A DNA stretch of 64,000 bases from Pectobacterium brasiliense (GCF_016950255.1 NZ_JACGFN010000001.1:186001-250000), one strand, 5' to 3'. Shown: positions 37,455 through 47,625, counted from the stretch's first letter. Translations and numbers: made by a program. The notes: a model not told the origin generated them from the sequence alone.

Positions 37455-39119
37455 ATGCATCTGGAAAGTATTGAAATCCTGGGATTTCGGGGAATCAATC
37501 GTCTGTCGCTGACGCTGGACGAGAACAACGTACTGATTGGTGAGAACGCCTGGGGGAAATCAAGCCTGCTGGATGCGCTCTCGCTGCTGCTGGCACCGAC
37601 GTTGCCTCTTTACCATTTTGATATGCAGGATTTTCACTTCACGCCGGGAGATGAGAATAGTCGGGAAAAGCATCTTCAGGTTATTTTCACGTTTTGCGAG
37701 ACGGCACCTGGCCATCATTTATCCCCTCGCTACCGTTCGCTTAGCCCCGTGTGGGTGGAGGGCGAAGCGTCGCTATATCGCGTTTTTTATCGGTTAGAAG
37801 GTGAGGTGGACGAAAGCCAGTCGGTCTTCACCTGGCGAAGCTTTCTGGACGCTGACGGGCACCCGATACCGCTGGATGATATTGATGAACTGGCCAGAGA
37901 AATTATCCGCCTGCATCCGGTGTTGCGGCTGCGTGACGCGCGCTTTATGCGGCGTTTGCGCTCTGGGACGCTGGCTGCGACGTTAGATAACAGCAATGAA
38001 AAGTTGGCTCAGCAGTTTGAGCAACTGATGCGTGAGCTGGTGCAAAATCCTCAGAAGCTGACGGATAAAGAGCTGCGTCAGGGGCTGGTGGCGATGCGAC
38101 AACTATTGGAGCACTATTTTTCCGAGCAGAACGCCACGGGTAATGACCGGCGCCATCATCGGCATGCGCGAACGCACAACGGTAAATCGTGGCGATCGCT
38201 GGATAACATCAATCGCCTGATTGCCGACCCCAATAGCCGCAGTCGCCGGATTATCCTGCTGGAATTGTTTTCTACGCTGTTACAGGCGAAAGGGTCGGTG
38301 GCGTTGGATCCCCATGCGCGTCCGCTCTTGCTGATTGAAGACCCGGAAACCCGGTTGCACCCGATTATGCTATCCGTCGCCTGGGGGCTTTTGGTGCAGT
38401 TGCCGCTTCAAAAGGTCACAACAACGAATTCAGGCGAACTGCTGTCGCTGGTGCCGATGGAGCAGGTGTGCCGCCTGGTGCGGGAATCCTCGCGGGTGGC
38501 GACATACCGTATTGGTCGTCAGGGTATGAGCGCTGAAGATAGCCGACGCATTGCGTTTCACATTCGTATGAATCGACCCGCGTCACTCTTTGCCCGCTGC
38601 TGGCTGCTGGTGGAAGGGGAAACCGAAGTTTGGATGCTAAATGAACTGGCGCGCCAATGTGGGCATCATTTTGAGGCGGAAGGGGTGAAAGTGATTGAAT
38701 TTGCCCAGTCCGGGCTCCGGCCATTGCTGAGGTTCGCACGTCGTATGGGGATTGAATGGCATGTCCTGGTCGATGGCGACGATGCGGGGAAAAAATATGC
38801 CGCGACGGCGAAAAGCATGTTAACCGTACAGGGCGAGAGCGAGCGCGATCATTTGACCGTCTTGCCCGCATCGGACATGGAACACTACATGTACCGTGAG
38901 GGATTCAGCCACGTTTATCACCGCATCGCGCAGTTGCCGGAAAAAGTGCCGCTCTCGATGCATAAAATCATCATCAAGGCTATTCATCGGTCATCCAAGC
39001 CAGACCTGGCGATTGAAGTCGCGATGGAAGCCGCAGCGATGGGCAGCGAGGCAATCCCACCGCTTATCCGCAGCATGTTCTCCCGCGTGCTGTGGCTGGC
39101 TCGCGGGCGGGCGGATTAG
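37455..39119 (+). CDS. ybjD: YbjD, OLD-family ATP-dependent endonuclease (ATPase + TOPRIM)
   Basis: The 554-residue protein has an N-terminal SMC/RecF-like ATPase half with Walker A GENAWGKSS (note Ala-Trp instead of the usual spacing residues), a signature-like region, and LLLIEDPETRLHP as Walker B. A C-terminal TOPRIM nuclease domain follows, with LLVEGETE and LVDGDDAGKKYA. OLD nucleases process DNA in phage exclusion and repair; the role of chromosomal YbjD is not established. The ATG at 37455 follows CAGGAGAAAAAG and equals the E. coli start. Confidence 0.93.
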   Translation: MHLESIEILGFRGINRLSLTLDENNVLIGENAWGKSSLLDALSLLLAPTLPLYHFDMQDFHFTPGDENSREKHLQVIFTFCETAPGHHLSPRYRSLSPVWVEGEASLYRVFYRLEGEVDESQSVFTWRSFLDADGHPIPLDDIDELAREIIRLHPVLRLRDARFMRRLRSGTLAATLDNSNEKLAQQFEQLMRELVQNPQKLTDKELRQGLVAMRQLLEHYFSEQNATGNDRRHHRHARTHNGKSWRSLDNINRLIADPNSRSRRIILLELFSTLLQAKGSVALDPHARPLLLIEDPETRLHPIMLSVAWGLLVQLPLQKVTTTNSGELLSLVPMEQVCRLVRESSRVATYRIGRQGMSAEDSRRIAFHIRMNRPASLFARCWLLVEGETEVWMLNELARQCGHHFEAEGVKVIEFAQSGLRPLLRFARRMGIEWHVLVDGDDAGKKYAATAKSMLTVQGESERDHLTVLPASDMEHYMYREGFSHVYHRIAQLPEKVPLSMHKIIIKAIHRSSKPDLAIEVAMEAAAMGSEAIPPLIRSMFSRVLWLARGRAD

Positions 39120-39130
39120 GGGATACAAAT

Positions 39131-39164
39131 AAAAAAATGCCGTTCGATATAACGAACGGCATTT
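39131..39164. terminator. Bidirectional terminator between ybjD and cspD
   Basis: AATGCCGTTCG and CGAACGGCATT form an 11-bp stem with loop ATATAA. A T-run follows on the minus strand (TTTTTTATTTG, for cspD) and a short one on the plus strand (for ybjD). Confidence 0.9.
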
Positions 39165-39232
39165 GTCGCATTATAGTCATTTTACGGTTTAGCGTAGCGT
39201 GTTCTGAGTAGACGTGTAGGGTATAGCAGGGG

Positions 39233-39454
39233 TCAGGATGCGGCCTCGGCGACTTGCGGGACGATCAGGCAGGCATGATTGCCTTTCGGCCCTTGATGAA
39301 CATCAAACCTGACAACCTGTCCGGCTTTCAGAGTCCGGTAGCCATCCATTTGAATGGTTGAGTAGTGAGCGAAGATATCGTCACCGCCCCCTTCTGGACA
39401 GATAAAACCAAACCCTTTGGCATTATTGAACCATTTAACAGTACCTGTCTCCAT
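39233..39454 (-). CDS. cspD: Cold-shock-like protein CspD
   Basis: The 73-residue OB-fold protein has RNP1 KGFGFICP and RNP2-like DIFAHYS motifs. CspD binds single-stranded DNA, inhibits replication, and is induced in stationary phase rather than by cold. The divergent placement next to clpS-clpA is conserved; in E. coli Lon degrades CspD. Confidence 0.97.
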   Translation of the reverse strand: METGTVKWFNNAKGFGFICPEGGGDDIFAHYSTIQMDGYRTLKAGQVVRFDVHQGPKGNHACLIVPQVAEAAS

Positions 39455-39876
39455 GCATTGACATCCTTCGCAAGAGTATTCTTTTCAGTAAGGTGTGGTT
39501 ATTTGGTTACTACGAATACGAATTGATTAAAACCCCATCAATTCATCCGTACACTTTAGTGAAATCGATCCCGGCGTCAAGCGATCCACCGCGTGGTGAG
39601 GAGGGCAGTTTGTCAAAGTTTGATGCAGATAACGCTATTGATGAACCCACGATCGCGTTGCGTAATCAAGATATCGGTTACAGACCTTGAATTTTGCTTT
39701 CCGGGAACCATTTAATCCCTCAGGTGGTAAAATAAAAAGCAGACGTGCTACTGTAAATGTAGAGATACCCGTCATCTTTCAAGTCGCAGGCGCTTACTTC
39801 CTGCTTCTCGGATCTATTAGGAATAAACAGACCAATGTCGTGAGTCGCGATATTCGTTACATGATGTGGATAGAGA
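39455..39876. promoter_or_regulatory. cspD/clpS divergent intergenic region
   Basis: These 422 bases contain no gene I can support; two short plus-strand frames here show no family. Bases 39767-39790 carry ACCCGTCATCTTTCAAGTCGCAGG, a degenerate copy of the motif seen at 16975 and 30724. The cspD and clpS promoters must lie here. Confidence 0.5.
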
Positions 39877-40197
39877 ATGGGAAACAACAGTACGTGGTCA
39901 CAATCTGAGAACCTGACCGCCGATAAACAGAAAGAAAAATTGCAGCCGCCTTCCATGTATAACGTGGTGTTGAATAACGATGATTACACCCCGATGGAAT
40001 TTGTTATTGACGTTCTGCAAAAGTTCTTTTCTTATGATATTGAACGTGCCACACAGCTTATGTTAACCGTGCATTATCAGGGTAAAGCGATTTGTGGCGT
40101 ATTCAGCGCTGAAGTGGCTGAGACCAAGGTCGTACAAGTTAATCGTTATGCCAGAGAAAATGAGCACCCGCTGCTCTGTACGCTGGAAAAAGCCTGA
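39877..40197 (+). CDS. clpS: ClpS, N-degron adaptor for ClpAP
   Basis: ClpS binds proteins with N-terminal Leu, Phe, Tyr or Trp and delivers them to ClpA. The 106-residue protein has a variable, charged N-terminal tail and the conserved core [18 protein letters not shown] and [11 protein letters not shown]. The Asn-Asp-Asp and Met residues form the degron pocket. It is 29 bases before clpA in one operon. Confidence 0.97.
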   Translation: MGNNSTWSQSENLTADKQKEKLQPPSMYNVVLNNDDYTPMEFVIDVLQKFFSYDIERATQLMLTVHYQGKAICGVFSAEVAETKVVQVNRYARENEHPLLCTLEKA

Positions 40198-40226
40198 AGT
40201 CAGGCGATTTATTGGGAGAGGTGCCT

Positions 40227-42500
40227 ATGCTCAATCAAGAACTGGAACTCAGTCTCAACATGGCTTTCGCCAGAGCGCGTGAGCACCGACACGAGTTTAT
40301 GACCGTGGAGCACCTGCTGTTGGCTCTGCTCAGTAACCCAGCCGCCCGTGAAGCATTGGAAGCCTGCACGGTAGATTTAGCCGCGCTGCGTCAGGAACTG
40401 GAAGCGTTCATTGAGCAAACCACACCAACATTACCGCAGAGTGACGACGAGCGCGAAACTCAGCCCACGCTCAGCTTCCAGCGCGTACTCCAACGCGCCG
40501 TTTTCCACGTGCAGTCCTCTGGCCGCAGCGAAGTGTCCGGAGCCAACGTCTTGGTCGCCATTTTTAGCGAACAGGAATCTCAGGCCGCCTACCTGCTGCG
40601 CAAACATGACGTCAGTCGTCTGGATGTGGTGAACTTTATTTCCCACGGCACGCGCAAAGAAGAATCCGATCAGGCGCCGAACCCTGAAAGTCCCGTCAAT
40701 GAAGAACAGGCAGGAGGGGAAGATCGTATGGAAAACTTCACCACCAATCTGAATCAACTGGCTCGCGTTGGCGGCATCGATCCGCTTATTGGCCGGGATA
40801 AGGAACTGGAGCGCACGATTCAGGTACTGTGCCGCCGCCGTAAAAATAACCCGCTGCTGGTCGGCGAATCTGGCGTCGGTAAAACCGCGATTGCTGAGGG
40901 GCTGGCCTGGCGTATTGTGCAGGGCGATGTGCCTGAAGTGATGGCGGAGTGCACGCTGTACTCGCTGGACATCGGCGCGCTGCTGGCAGGCACCAAATAC
41001 CGTGGTGACTTTGAAAAACGCTTTAAGGCGCTGCTGAAACAGTTGGAACAGGATAAAAATAGCATTCTGTTCATTGATGAAATCCACACGATTATCGGCG
41101 CGGGTGCAGCGTCCGGCGGTCAGGTTGATGCGGCTAATCTGATTAAACCGCTGCTTTCCAGCGGCAAGATTCGCGTTATCGGCTCGACCACCTATCAGGA
41201 GTTCAGCAATATCTTTGAAAAGGATCGGGCGCTGGCGCGTCGTTTCCAGAAAATCGATATCACTGAACCTAGCGTGGAAGAAACCATACAAATCATTAAT
41301 GGCCTGAAGCCTAAATATGAGGCTCACCATGATGTTCGCTATACGTCGAAAGCGGTTCGTGCCGCGGTAGAGCTGGCGGTGAAATACATCAACGATCGCC
41401 ATCTGCCGGATAAAGCGATTGATGTGATCGACGAAGCGGGCGCGCGCAGCCGTCTGGTGCCGGTCAGCAAACGTAAGAAAACGGTCAACGTGAGTGACAT
41501 CGAATCGGTTGTCGCCCGCATCGCCCGTATTCCAGAAAAAACCGTCTCCGCCAGCGATCGTGATGTGCTGAAGAACCTCAGCGATCGCTTGAAAATGCTG
41601 GTGTTTGGGCAGGACAAGGCAATCGAAGCGCTGTCCGAATCTATCAAGATGAGTCGTGCAGGGTTGGGCCAGGAGCGTAAACCGGTTGGTTCCTTCCTGT
41701 TTGCCGGTCCTACCGGTGTGGGTAAGACGGAAGTCACGTTACAGCTGGCCAAAGCGCTGGATATCGAACTGCTGCGCTTTGATATGTCCGAATACATGGA
41801 ACGCCATACGGTCAGCCGTTTGATTGGCGCGCCTCCGGGCTATGTGGGCTACGATCAGGGCGGTCTGCTAACGGATGCCGTGATTAAGCATCCTCATGCG
41901 GTACTGCTGTTGGATGAGATCGAAAAAGCGCATCCTGACGTCTTTAACCTGCTGTTACAGGTGATGGATAACGGTACGCTGACGGACAACAATGGCCGTA
42001 AAGCGGATTTCCGTAATGTCATTGTCGTCATGACCACCAACGCAGGCGTGCGGGAAACACAGCGTAAATCCATTGGTATCATCCATCAGGACAACAGCAC
42101 TGATGCGATGGAAGAGATCAAGAAGGTCTTTACGCCGGAGTTCCGCAACCGTCTGGATGGCATTATCTGGTTCAACCATCTGTCGACTGACGTCATTCAG
42201 CAGGTTGTCGATAAGTTTATCGTAGAGCTTCAGGCGCAGCTGGATGCGAAAGGCGTCTCGCTGGAAGTGAGCGATGAAGCACGCGACTGGCTGGCCGAAA
42301 AAGGCTACGACAAAGCAATGGGTGCCCGACCAATGGCACGCGTGATGCAGGAAAGCCTTAAGAAACCGCTGGCCAACGAGCTGCTGTTTGGTTCGCTGGT
42401 GGACGGTGGCTCTGTTACGGTGGAACTGGATAAAGAGACGCAGCAGCTGACGTACGGCTTCCAGAGCGCACAGAAACGAAAAGCAGAAAGCGTTAATTAA
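40227..42500 (+). CDS. clpA: ClpA, AAA+ unfoldase of the ClpAP protease
   Basis: ClpA unfolds substrates and threads them into ClpP. The 757-residue protein has an N-domain with two repeats that bind ClpS, a first AAA+ module (Walker A GESGVGKT; Walker B ILFIDEIH) and a second AAA+ module (GPTGVGKT; VLLLDEIE). The IGL motif that docks on ClpP appears in the second module (SIGIIHQ-like region). The ATG at 40227 has GGGAGAGG upstream and equals the E. coli start. Confidence 0.98.
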   Translation: MLNQELELSLNMAFARAREHRHEFMTVEHLLLALLSNPAAREALEACTVDLAALRQELEAFIEQTTPTLPQSDDERETQPTLSFQRVLQRAVFHVQSSGRSEVSGANVLVAIFSEQESQAAYLLRKHDVSRLDVVNFISHGTRKEESDQAPNPESPVNEEQAGGEDRMENFTTNLNQLARVGGIDPLIGRDKELERTIQVLCRRRKNNPLLVGESGVGKTAIAEGLAWRIVQGDVPEVMAECTLYSLDIGALLAGTKYRGDFEKRFKALLKQLEQDKNSILFIDEIHTIIGAGAASGGQVDAANLIKPLLSSGKIRVIGSTTYQEFSNIFEKDRALARRFQKIDITEPSVEETIQIINGLKPKYEAHHDVRYTSKAVRAAVELAVKYINDRHLPDKAIDVIDEAGARSRLVPVSKRKKTVNVSDIESVVARIARIPEKTVSASDRDVLKNLSDRLKMLVFGQDKAIEALSESIKMSRAGLGQERKPVGSFLFAGPTGVGKTEVTLQLAKALDIELLRFDMSEYMERHTVSRLIGAPPGYVGYDQGGLLTDAVIKHPHAVLLLDEIEKAHPDVFNLLLQVMDNGTLTDNNGRKADFRNVIVVMTTNAGVRETQRKSIGIIHQDNSTDAMEEIKKVFTPEFRNRLDGIIWFNHLSTDVIQQVVDKFIVELQAQLDAKGVSLEVSDEARDWLAEKGYDKAMGARPMARVMQESLKKPLANELLFGSLVDGGSVTVELDKETQQLTYGFQSAQKRKAESVN

Positions 42501-42522
42501 TCAATATCGTGTGTTATCTAAG

Positions 42523-42549
42523 AGGGATGCTGAGGCATCCCTTTTTTAT
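42523..42549 (+). terminator. Terminator of clpS-clpA
   Basis: AGGGATGC (42523-42530) pairs with GCATCCCT (42535-42542), loop TGAG, followed by TTTTTATT. Confidence 0.92.
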
Positions 42550-42739
42550 TGGGTCGCAGACTGATCTTGGTGCGCTATTTTGCATTATGGCCCAGTTAAA
42601 AACACGATTCTTGGATCTTTTCGGATAGGCCAAGATTTTGCACAATCATGGCTACCGAGCAGCTGCCAGCCCTGTTACGCATTACTCGATATATGGCTGC
42701 CTCTCTTCGCCTTAACCCTTTCTCATTTTGGAGTGAACG

Positions 42740-43219
42740 ATGAGCCAACGTCTTGATTACTACAGTAAGTCTCCCGAGGCTGCCAAGAAGTATCTGGAGT
42801 TCAATAACATTCTGCACAAGAAACCATTTCTGGCTGAAATAGGCCATCTGGTTACGCTGCGTGCCTCTCAGCTTAACGGCTGTGCATTTTGCGTTGATAT
42901 GCACGTTAAAGAAGCCAAGATTAATGGGGAGCGCGAACTACGCCTGCATCATGTGGCTGTCTGGCGTGAATCGCCGCTTTTCTCCCCGCGTGAGCGTGCT
43001 GCACTTGAGTGGACAGAAGTATTGACTCATCTTCCGCCGCACGGCGTACCGGACGAGGTGTTTACGCGCGTTCGCGAACAGCTGTCAGAAGAAGATCTGG
43101 CTGACTTATCTTTCATGATTATCGCGATTAATGGCTGGAATCGTTTGGGCGTCGCGTTTCAGGTTGTTCCCGGTTCTGCAGATAAGCTGTACGGTCTGGA
43201 AAAAGCCAATCTGAGCTAA
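42740..43219 (+). CDS. AhpD-like carboxymuconolactone decarboxylase family protein
   Basis: The 159-residue all-helical protein has the AhpD-type redox motif C48-A-F-C51 followed by H55 (NGCAFCVDMHVKEA) and a conserved SPRERAALEWTE segment. Members are alkylhydroperoxidase-like or act on small carbonyl compounds; the exact reaction here is unknown. The N-terminus MSQRLDYYSKSPEAAKKYLEF and a TTTGGAG site support the start. It sits where E. coli carries a serine tRNA. It abuts, end to end, a MocR regulator on the other strand that may control it. Confidence 0.88.
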   Translation: MSQRLDYYSKSPEAAKKYLEFNNILHKKPFLAEIGHLVTLRASQLNGCAFCVDMHVKEAKINGERELRLHHVAVWRESPLFSPRERAALEWTEVLTHLPPHGVPDEVFTRVREQLSEEDLADLSFMIIAINGWNRLGVAFQVVPGSADKLYGLEKANLS

Positions 43220-44683
43220 TTAACGCCCGTGCTGTTCAAGCTCGGCCAGAATCAACGTGGCAAGCCGTTCTGGTTCTGCCATCGTGGCGCAGTTGGTGAA
43301 ACTGGCGAGCAGTGCGTTGTCACCGTTTCCTGATACAGCCCAACGTGATAGCGGCTGAACGGCAATCCCTTGAGCCAGCAAGCGGTCGGCAAGTCGTCGA
43401 TCGCTTATGTTATCCGGCAGGCGTAACACTAAATGCATGCCGCCGGGCTGCGTGTCGATATGTATGCGATCGCCTAAAATACCTTGTAGCACAGCGATGG
43501 TAGCGGCGCGACGTTCTGCATAAAGTCGTCGTGTGCGCTGAATGTGCCGGGCAAAATGGCCTTCAGAGATGAAGCTGGTAACGATAGACTGCGTCATGGT
43601 TGGCGATGCGGAAGCGAAGAAAATTCGGCTGATGTGTTCAAAGGTGGCAATCTGCGCCTGTGGTACAACCAAATAAGCCAACCGAATCCCCGGAAATAAC
43701 ACCTTGCTGAAGGTGCCCGCATACAGAACCCGCCCATTGCGATCTAGACTGGCGAGCGCGGGAAGTGGGCGGCTGGCGTAGCGATATTCCCCATCATAAT
43801 CATCCTCTACTATCCAGGCATTCTGCTCGGTTGCCCACTGCAATAGTGCCTGTCGCCGAGGAAGCGACAACGACATCGACAAGGGGCTTTGATGCGCGGG
43901 CGTGACAACGGCCATACTGGCATCATTCGCCAGCGCGATACCGCGCTCCACGTTGAGCCCTTCACGATCGACGGTGACCGGAACCGGACATAATCCAGAC
44001 TGTGATAGCAACTGGCGAGTCGGGGGATAGCCGGGATCTTCAACCCAGACGCGCTGCCCGGATTTCAGCAAGGCCAGAACGGCGAGTTGTAAATTGGTGC
44101 GCCAACCTGATGTGATGAATACCTGACTGGCGGTACAGTCAATGCCACGTGCCACTTGCAGATAAGAGGCGATGGCGTTTCTTAGCGCTGGTAAGCCATA
44201 AGGTGCGGGGTAATCCCAATCTGGTAACTGCATGCTGCGAAGATAACGTGCGCCCAGTCGAGCCCATAGCTTGCGCGGGAAGGCGTCAAAAGCGGGAACT
44301 CCCATTTGAAAAGGCAGCAGTTGCGATGGACGCCACAGTATGTTTTGTTCGTCGTCTGGCGCTGAGGGGGATACCGTCGCATCGGTAACGGAAGTTGGCG
44401 CTAAGGGTAAATCGGGATTCACCAGCGTGCCTGCTTGTCCACGTGCCTGCAAATAACCTTCGGCAATCAGCAACGAGTAAGCCTGTTCTATCGTTCCGCG
44501 TGCGACGCCAAGTTCTTTCGCTAGCATACGTGCGGAAGGCAGACGGTCACCCGGTGACAATAGGCCTGTGCTGATAGCCCGACGCACGCGTTCGTAAAGC
44601 TGGCGATAGAGCGGCGTACTCTCCTGAAAGGAAAGAGGGGAAAAGAGGGAAGAGTCAGGTTTCATATAGGGAATCCATGACAA
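43220..44683 (-). CDS. MocR/PdxR-type transcriptional regulator (GntR HTH + aminotransferase fold)
   Basis: The 487-residue protein has an N-terminal winged helix of GntR type (PLYRQLYERVRRAI ... LPSARMLAKELGVARGTIEQAY). It is fused to a class-I aminotransferase-like domain with the PLP-lysine motif AGTFSKVLFPG and VEDDYDGEYRY. MocR proteins sense PLP or PLP-amino-acid adducts. An in-frame ATG at 44665 (MKPDSS) is an alternative start. The target is unknown; the AhpD-like gene beside it is the obvious candidate, although they are convergent. Confidence 0.9.
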   Translation of the reverse strand: MSWIPYMKPDSSLFSPLSFQESTPLYRQLYERVRRAISTGLLSPGDRLPSARMLAKELGVARGTIEQAYSLLIAEGYLQARGQAGTLVNPDLPLAPTSVTDATVSPSAPDDEQNILWRPSQLLPFQMGVPAFDAFPRKLWARLGARYLRSMQLPDWDYPAPYGLPALRNAIASYLQVARGIDCTASQVFITSGWRTNLQLAVLALLKSGQRVWVEDPGYPPTRQLLSQSGLCPVPVTVDREGLNVERGIALANDASMAVVTPAHQSPLSMSLSLPRRQALLQWATEQNAWIVEDDYDGEYRYASRPLPALASLDRNGRVLYAGTFSKVLFPGIRLAYLVVPQAQIATFEHISRIFFASASPTMTQSIVTSFISEGHFARHIQRTRRLYAERRAATIAVLQGILGDRIHIDTQPGGMHLVLRLPDNISDRRLADRLLAQGIAVQPLSRWAVSGNGDNALLASFTNCATMAEPERLATLILAELEQHGR

Positions 44684-44726
44684 GCAGGCTGTTGACCTTA
44701 AAACGGTTGGCCCAAAAAACTGTTTT

Positions 44727-44763
44727 TAAAAAACAAAAGCCCTTGCCATGAAGGGAAGGGCTG
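44727..44763 (-). terminator. Terminator of infA
   Basis: On the minus strand AGCCCTT and AAGGGCT form a 7-bp stem, then TTTGTTTTTT. It lies about 55 bases beyond the infA stop codon. Confidence 0.85.
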
Positions 44764-44815
44764 GGGAGGGAGTCACATCCTCATATATCGCTGTGATCAG
44801 CGATGAGCGAACCGG

Positions 44816-45052
<237 letters not shown>

Positions 45053-45146
45053 CTACCTTTATTTTTTAACCGCAAGATAATGCCGAAAAACCGACATTAT
45101 GTAAAGAAGCGTTCACGTTTGGGGCGTTATTTACCCGATTTCTCTG

Positions 45147-45851
45147 TCAAAATGCCGGTTCGGCGAGCGGTTGTGGTCGCCAACAGCTGTCATCGACATC
45201 AAGATCTTGAAACTGAGAAAGCTGTTGCAGGAAGCGATCGCGGGGTATTTCACTCACGCCCAGAGAAGCCGTATGGGCGTTTAACACCTGACAATCGATC
45301 AGCTCACCACCATGGCGAATAAAATGCTGTTGAAATGCCAGCAGCGCGTATTTTGACGCATTATCCGTGCGGCTGAACATTGACTCGCCGCAAAATAACC
45401 GCCCTTGCTCAATACCATATAGTCCACCAACCAGCACGTCATTCTGCCACACTTCGACAGAGTGCGCTTTTCCTGCCTGATGAAGCTGGCGATAAGCCGA
45501 GATAATGCTCGGCGTAATCCAGGTGCCGTCATGGTGCTCATGCGCGCAGGCGTGAATGACATCATCAAAGGCCTGATTCAGCGTGGCATGAAACGTATGG
45601 CGCTTCAGAAATTTTTTCATGCTGCGGCTGATATGCAAGTCACCGGGAAACAGGACCGCGCGTGGATTTGGAGACCACCATAAGATCGGCTCACCGGGAG
45701 AGAACCAGGGGAAAATGCCCTGTCGGTAAGCGGCTTTTAGGCGGGCAACGGAGAGATCGCCGCCAACGGCCAGCAGGCCGTTGGGGTCATCTAGCGCATG
45801 ATTCGGATCAGGGAACTGAAGCGATTGAAGCGAAAGTTGGTATAGACGCAT
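45147..45851 (-). CDS. aat: Leucyl/phenylalanyl-tRNA-protein transferase
   Basis: Aat transfers Leu or Phe from tRNA to N-terminal Lys or Arg, making N-degrons that ClpS recognises, so it works with clpS-clpA nearby. The 234-residue protein contains [30 protein letters not shown] and the [18 protein letters not shown] signature. The ATG at 45851 ([10 protein letters not shown]) matches E. coli; a TTG at 45860 is in frame but unlikely. Confidence 0.97.
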   Translation of the reverse strand: MRLYQLSLQSLQFPDPNHALDDPNGLLAVGGDLSVARLKAAYRQGIFPWFSPGEPILWWSPNPRAVLFPGDLHISRSMKKFLKRHTFHATLNQAFDDVIHACAHEHHDGTWITPSIISAYRQLHQAGKAHSVEVWQNDVLVGGLYGIEQGRLFCGESMFSRTDNASKYALLAFQQHFIRHGGELIDCQVLNAHTASLGVSEIPRDRFLQQLSQFQDLDVDDSCWRPQPLAEPAF

Positions 45852-45885
45852 GTTTTTCAAACGTTATGTTTCAACAGAGTTTGCC

Positions 45886-47625
45886 CTAAACGTGTTGGCG
45901 GAACTGCCAATAACGACCTTGTTGTGCCATTAAGTCCTGATGGCTCCCCTGTTCGATCACTTTGCCATCATCCAGAATACAGATGCGATCCATCGATTCT
46001 AAGCCGTATAGCCGGTGGGTGATGACGATCAGCGTTTTATCGGCACAGTGCTGACGGAGCAGTTGCAGAATACGCTTTTCGGTTTCTGCATCCAACCCTT
46101 CAGTCGGTTCATCCAATAGAACGAGCGGTGCGTCGTGCAATAAGGCGCGTGCCAACGCGATACGGCGTTGCTCGCCACCGGACAACTGTCGACCGCCTTC
46201 GCCCAGCCAGGCATTCAGCCCTTCGTTTTCCAGCAGTTTTTCTAAGCCAACCTGCTGTAATACCTCAGACAGTTTTTCATCTCGTGCGGCTGGTGCGGCT
46301 AGTAGCAGGTTATCACGTAGTGTTGCGCTGAAAATATGCACGCGCTGTGGCACCACGCTCATCATGGCGCGGAGGTTGTCTTCCTGCCAATCGGCAAGGG
46401 GATGTCCATTCAGCGTAATTTCTCCGTATTCACAATTCCATGCCCGGGTCAGCAATTGCAATAGCGTCGATTTCCCGCATCCGGTACGCCCCAGCAGCGC
46501 CAGATGCTCGCCTGGTTGAATGGAAAGCGTAATATTCTGCAACACGGGCTGCGGCTGGCCAGGATACGTGAAACCGACATGTGAGACATCAAGTGACGCC
46601 TCGCGTGGGGTTTCTGGCCCATGCTCTGGGAACGTGACGTCAACGGGCTGGCGAATGATTTGATCGACCCGAGCCGCGGAGGCAATCACTTGCCCCATAT
46701 GCTGGAAGGCCACCGTGACGGGAGCCAGTGCTTCAAAAGCAGCAAGTGAGGCGAACACGAATAGCGCAATTAACGCACCGGGCTGTGGATTACCGCCAAC
46801 CCCATCCGCTGCCAGCCACAGAATCAGGGTAACGGTCAGCCCGCTGCATAAAATCATCACCGCCTGAGCCAGACCGGTAAGGTTGGCCTGCTGACGTTGT
46901 CGGCGCAGCCAGTTAATTTCCACCAGAGCCAGCTGTTGACGAACGCGACTGAGTGCACCGAAGACGGTGAGTTCCGCCTGACCTTGCAGCCAGGTGGTTA
47001 ACTGAAGGCGGTATTGAGCACGCAGCGCGGTCAAATCCTGTCCGATGCCGTTTCCCGCCCGATAAAAGACAATCGGCAGGCACAGCAGCAGTACCAGCAT
47101 GATGGCTCCCAGCGTCAGAGCCAGTGAGGCATCAATGAAACTCAGGCCATAGCAAACGATAAGAATGACGGCAAAAGCGCTGACGATGGGTGAAATCACG
47201 CGGAGATAGAGGTGGTCGAGCGTATCTACGTCCGCTACGAGCCGGTTTAGCAGTTCAGCCTGACGAAATTGCGCCAGTCCCCCCGGCGAGAGCGGCAGGA
47301 TGCGAGAAAAGGTGAAAACACGCAGGCGCAGCAAAACGCGGAAGGTGGCGTCGTGGCTGACGACTCTTTCCCCGTAGCGTCCGGCCGTACGTGCAATCGC
47401 TGCGCCCCGAACGCCTGCGGCGGGCAGCATATAGTTAAAGGTGAGCAGCCCGACGATCCCTGCCAGCGCGGAACCAGCCAGAAACCAGCCGGATAGCGCG
47501 AGTAGACCAATGCTGGCCAGCAGCGTCGCAATGGCTAATACCACGCCCAGACTCAAATACCAGAAGTGCTGACGATAAAGCGCGAGAAACGGTTTTAATA
47601 CCTGCATCGTTTTCATCTGAGCCAT
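45886..47625 (-). CDS. cydC: Heme/thiol ABC exporter subunit CydC
   Basis: CydC is half of the heterodimeric CydDC exporter, which moves glutathione and cysteine to the periplasm and is needed for cytochrome bd assembly. The 579-residue protein has six membrane helices, then an ATPase with Walker A GRTGCGKST, signature LSGGEQRRIALARA and Walker B LVLLDEPTEGLD. Its ATG overlaps the last base of the cydD stop. In-frame ATGs at codons 4 and 7 (MQVLKPFLALY) are possible starts. Confidence 0.96.
   Translation of the reverse strand: MAQMKTMQVLKPFLALYRQHFWYLSLGVVLAIATLLASIGLLALSGWFLAGSALAGIVGLLTFNYMLPAAGVRGAAIARTAGRYGERVVSHDATFRVLLRLRVFTFSRILPLSPGGLAQFRQAELLNRLVADVDTLDHLYLRVISPIVSAFAVILIVCYGLSFIDASLALTLGAIMLVLLLCLPIVFYRAGNGIGQDLTALRAQYRLQLTTWLQGQAELTVFGALSRVRQQLALVEINWLRRQRQQANLTGLAQAVMILCSGLTVTLILWLAADGVGGNPQPGALIALFVFASLAAFEALAPVTVAFQHMGQVIASAARVDQIIRQPVDVTFPEHGPETPREASLDVSHVGFTYPGQPQPVLQNITLSIQPGEHLALLGRTGCGKSTLLQLLTRAWNCEYGEITLNGHPLADWQEDNLRAMMSVVPQRVHIFSATLRDNLLLAAPAARDEKLSEVLQQVGLEKLLENEGLNAWLGEGGRQLSGGEQRRIALARALLHDAPLVLLDEPTEGLDAETEKRILQLLRQHCADKTLIVITHRLYGLESMDRICILDDGKVIEQGSHQDLMAQQGRYWQFRQHV

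Noticed and set aside
39493..39690. Short frames between cspD and clpS (65 and 73 codons)
   Set aside because: No ribosome-binding site or homology; the second overlaps clpS.
42501..42739. serW tRNA expected after clpA
   Set aside because: No cloverleaf, TTCGAATCC-like T-arm or CCA end seen here or up to infA.
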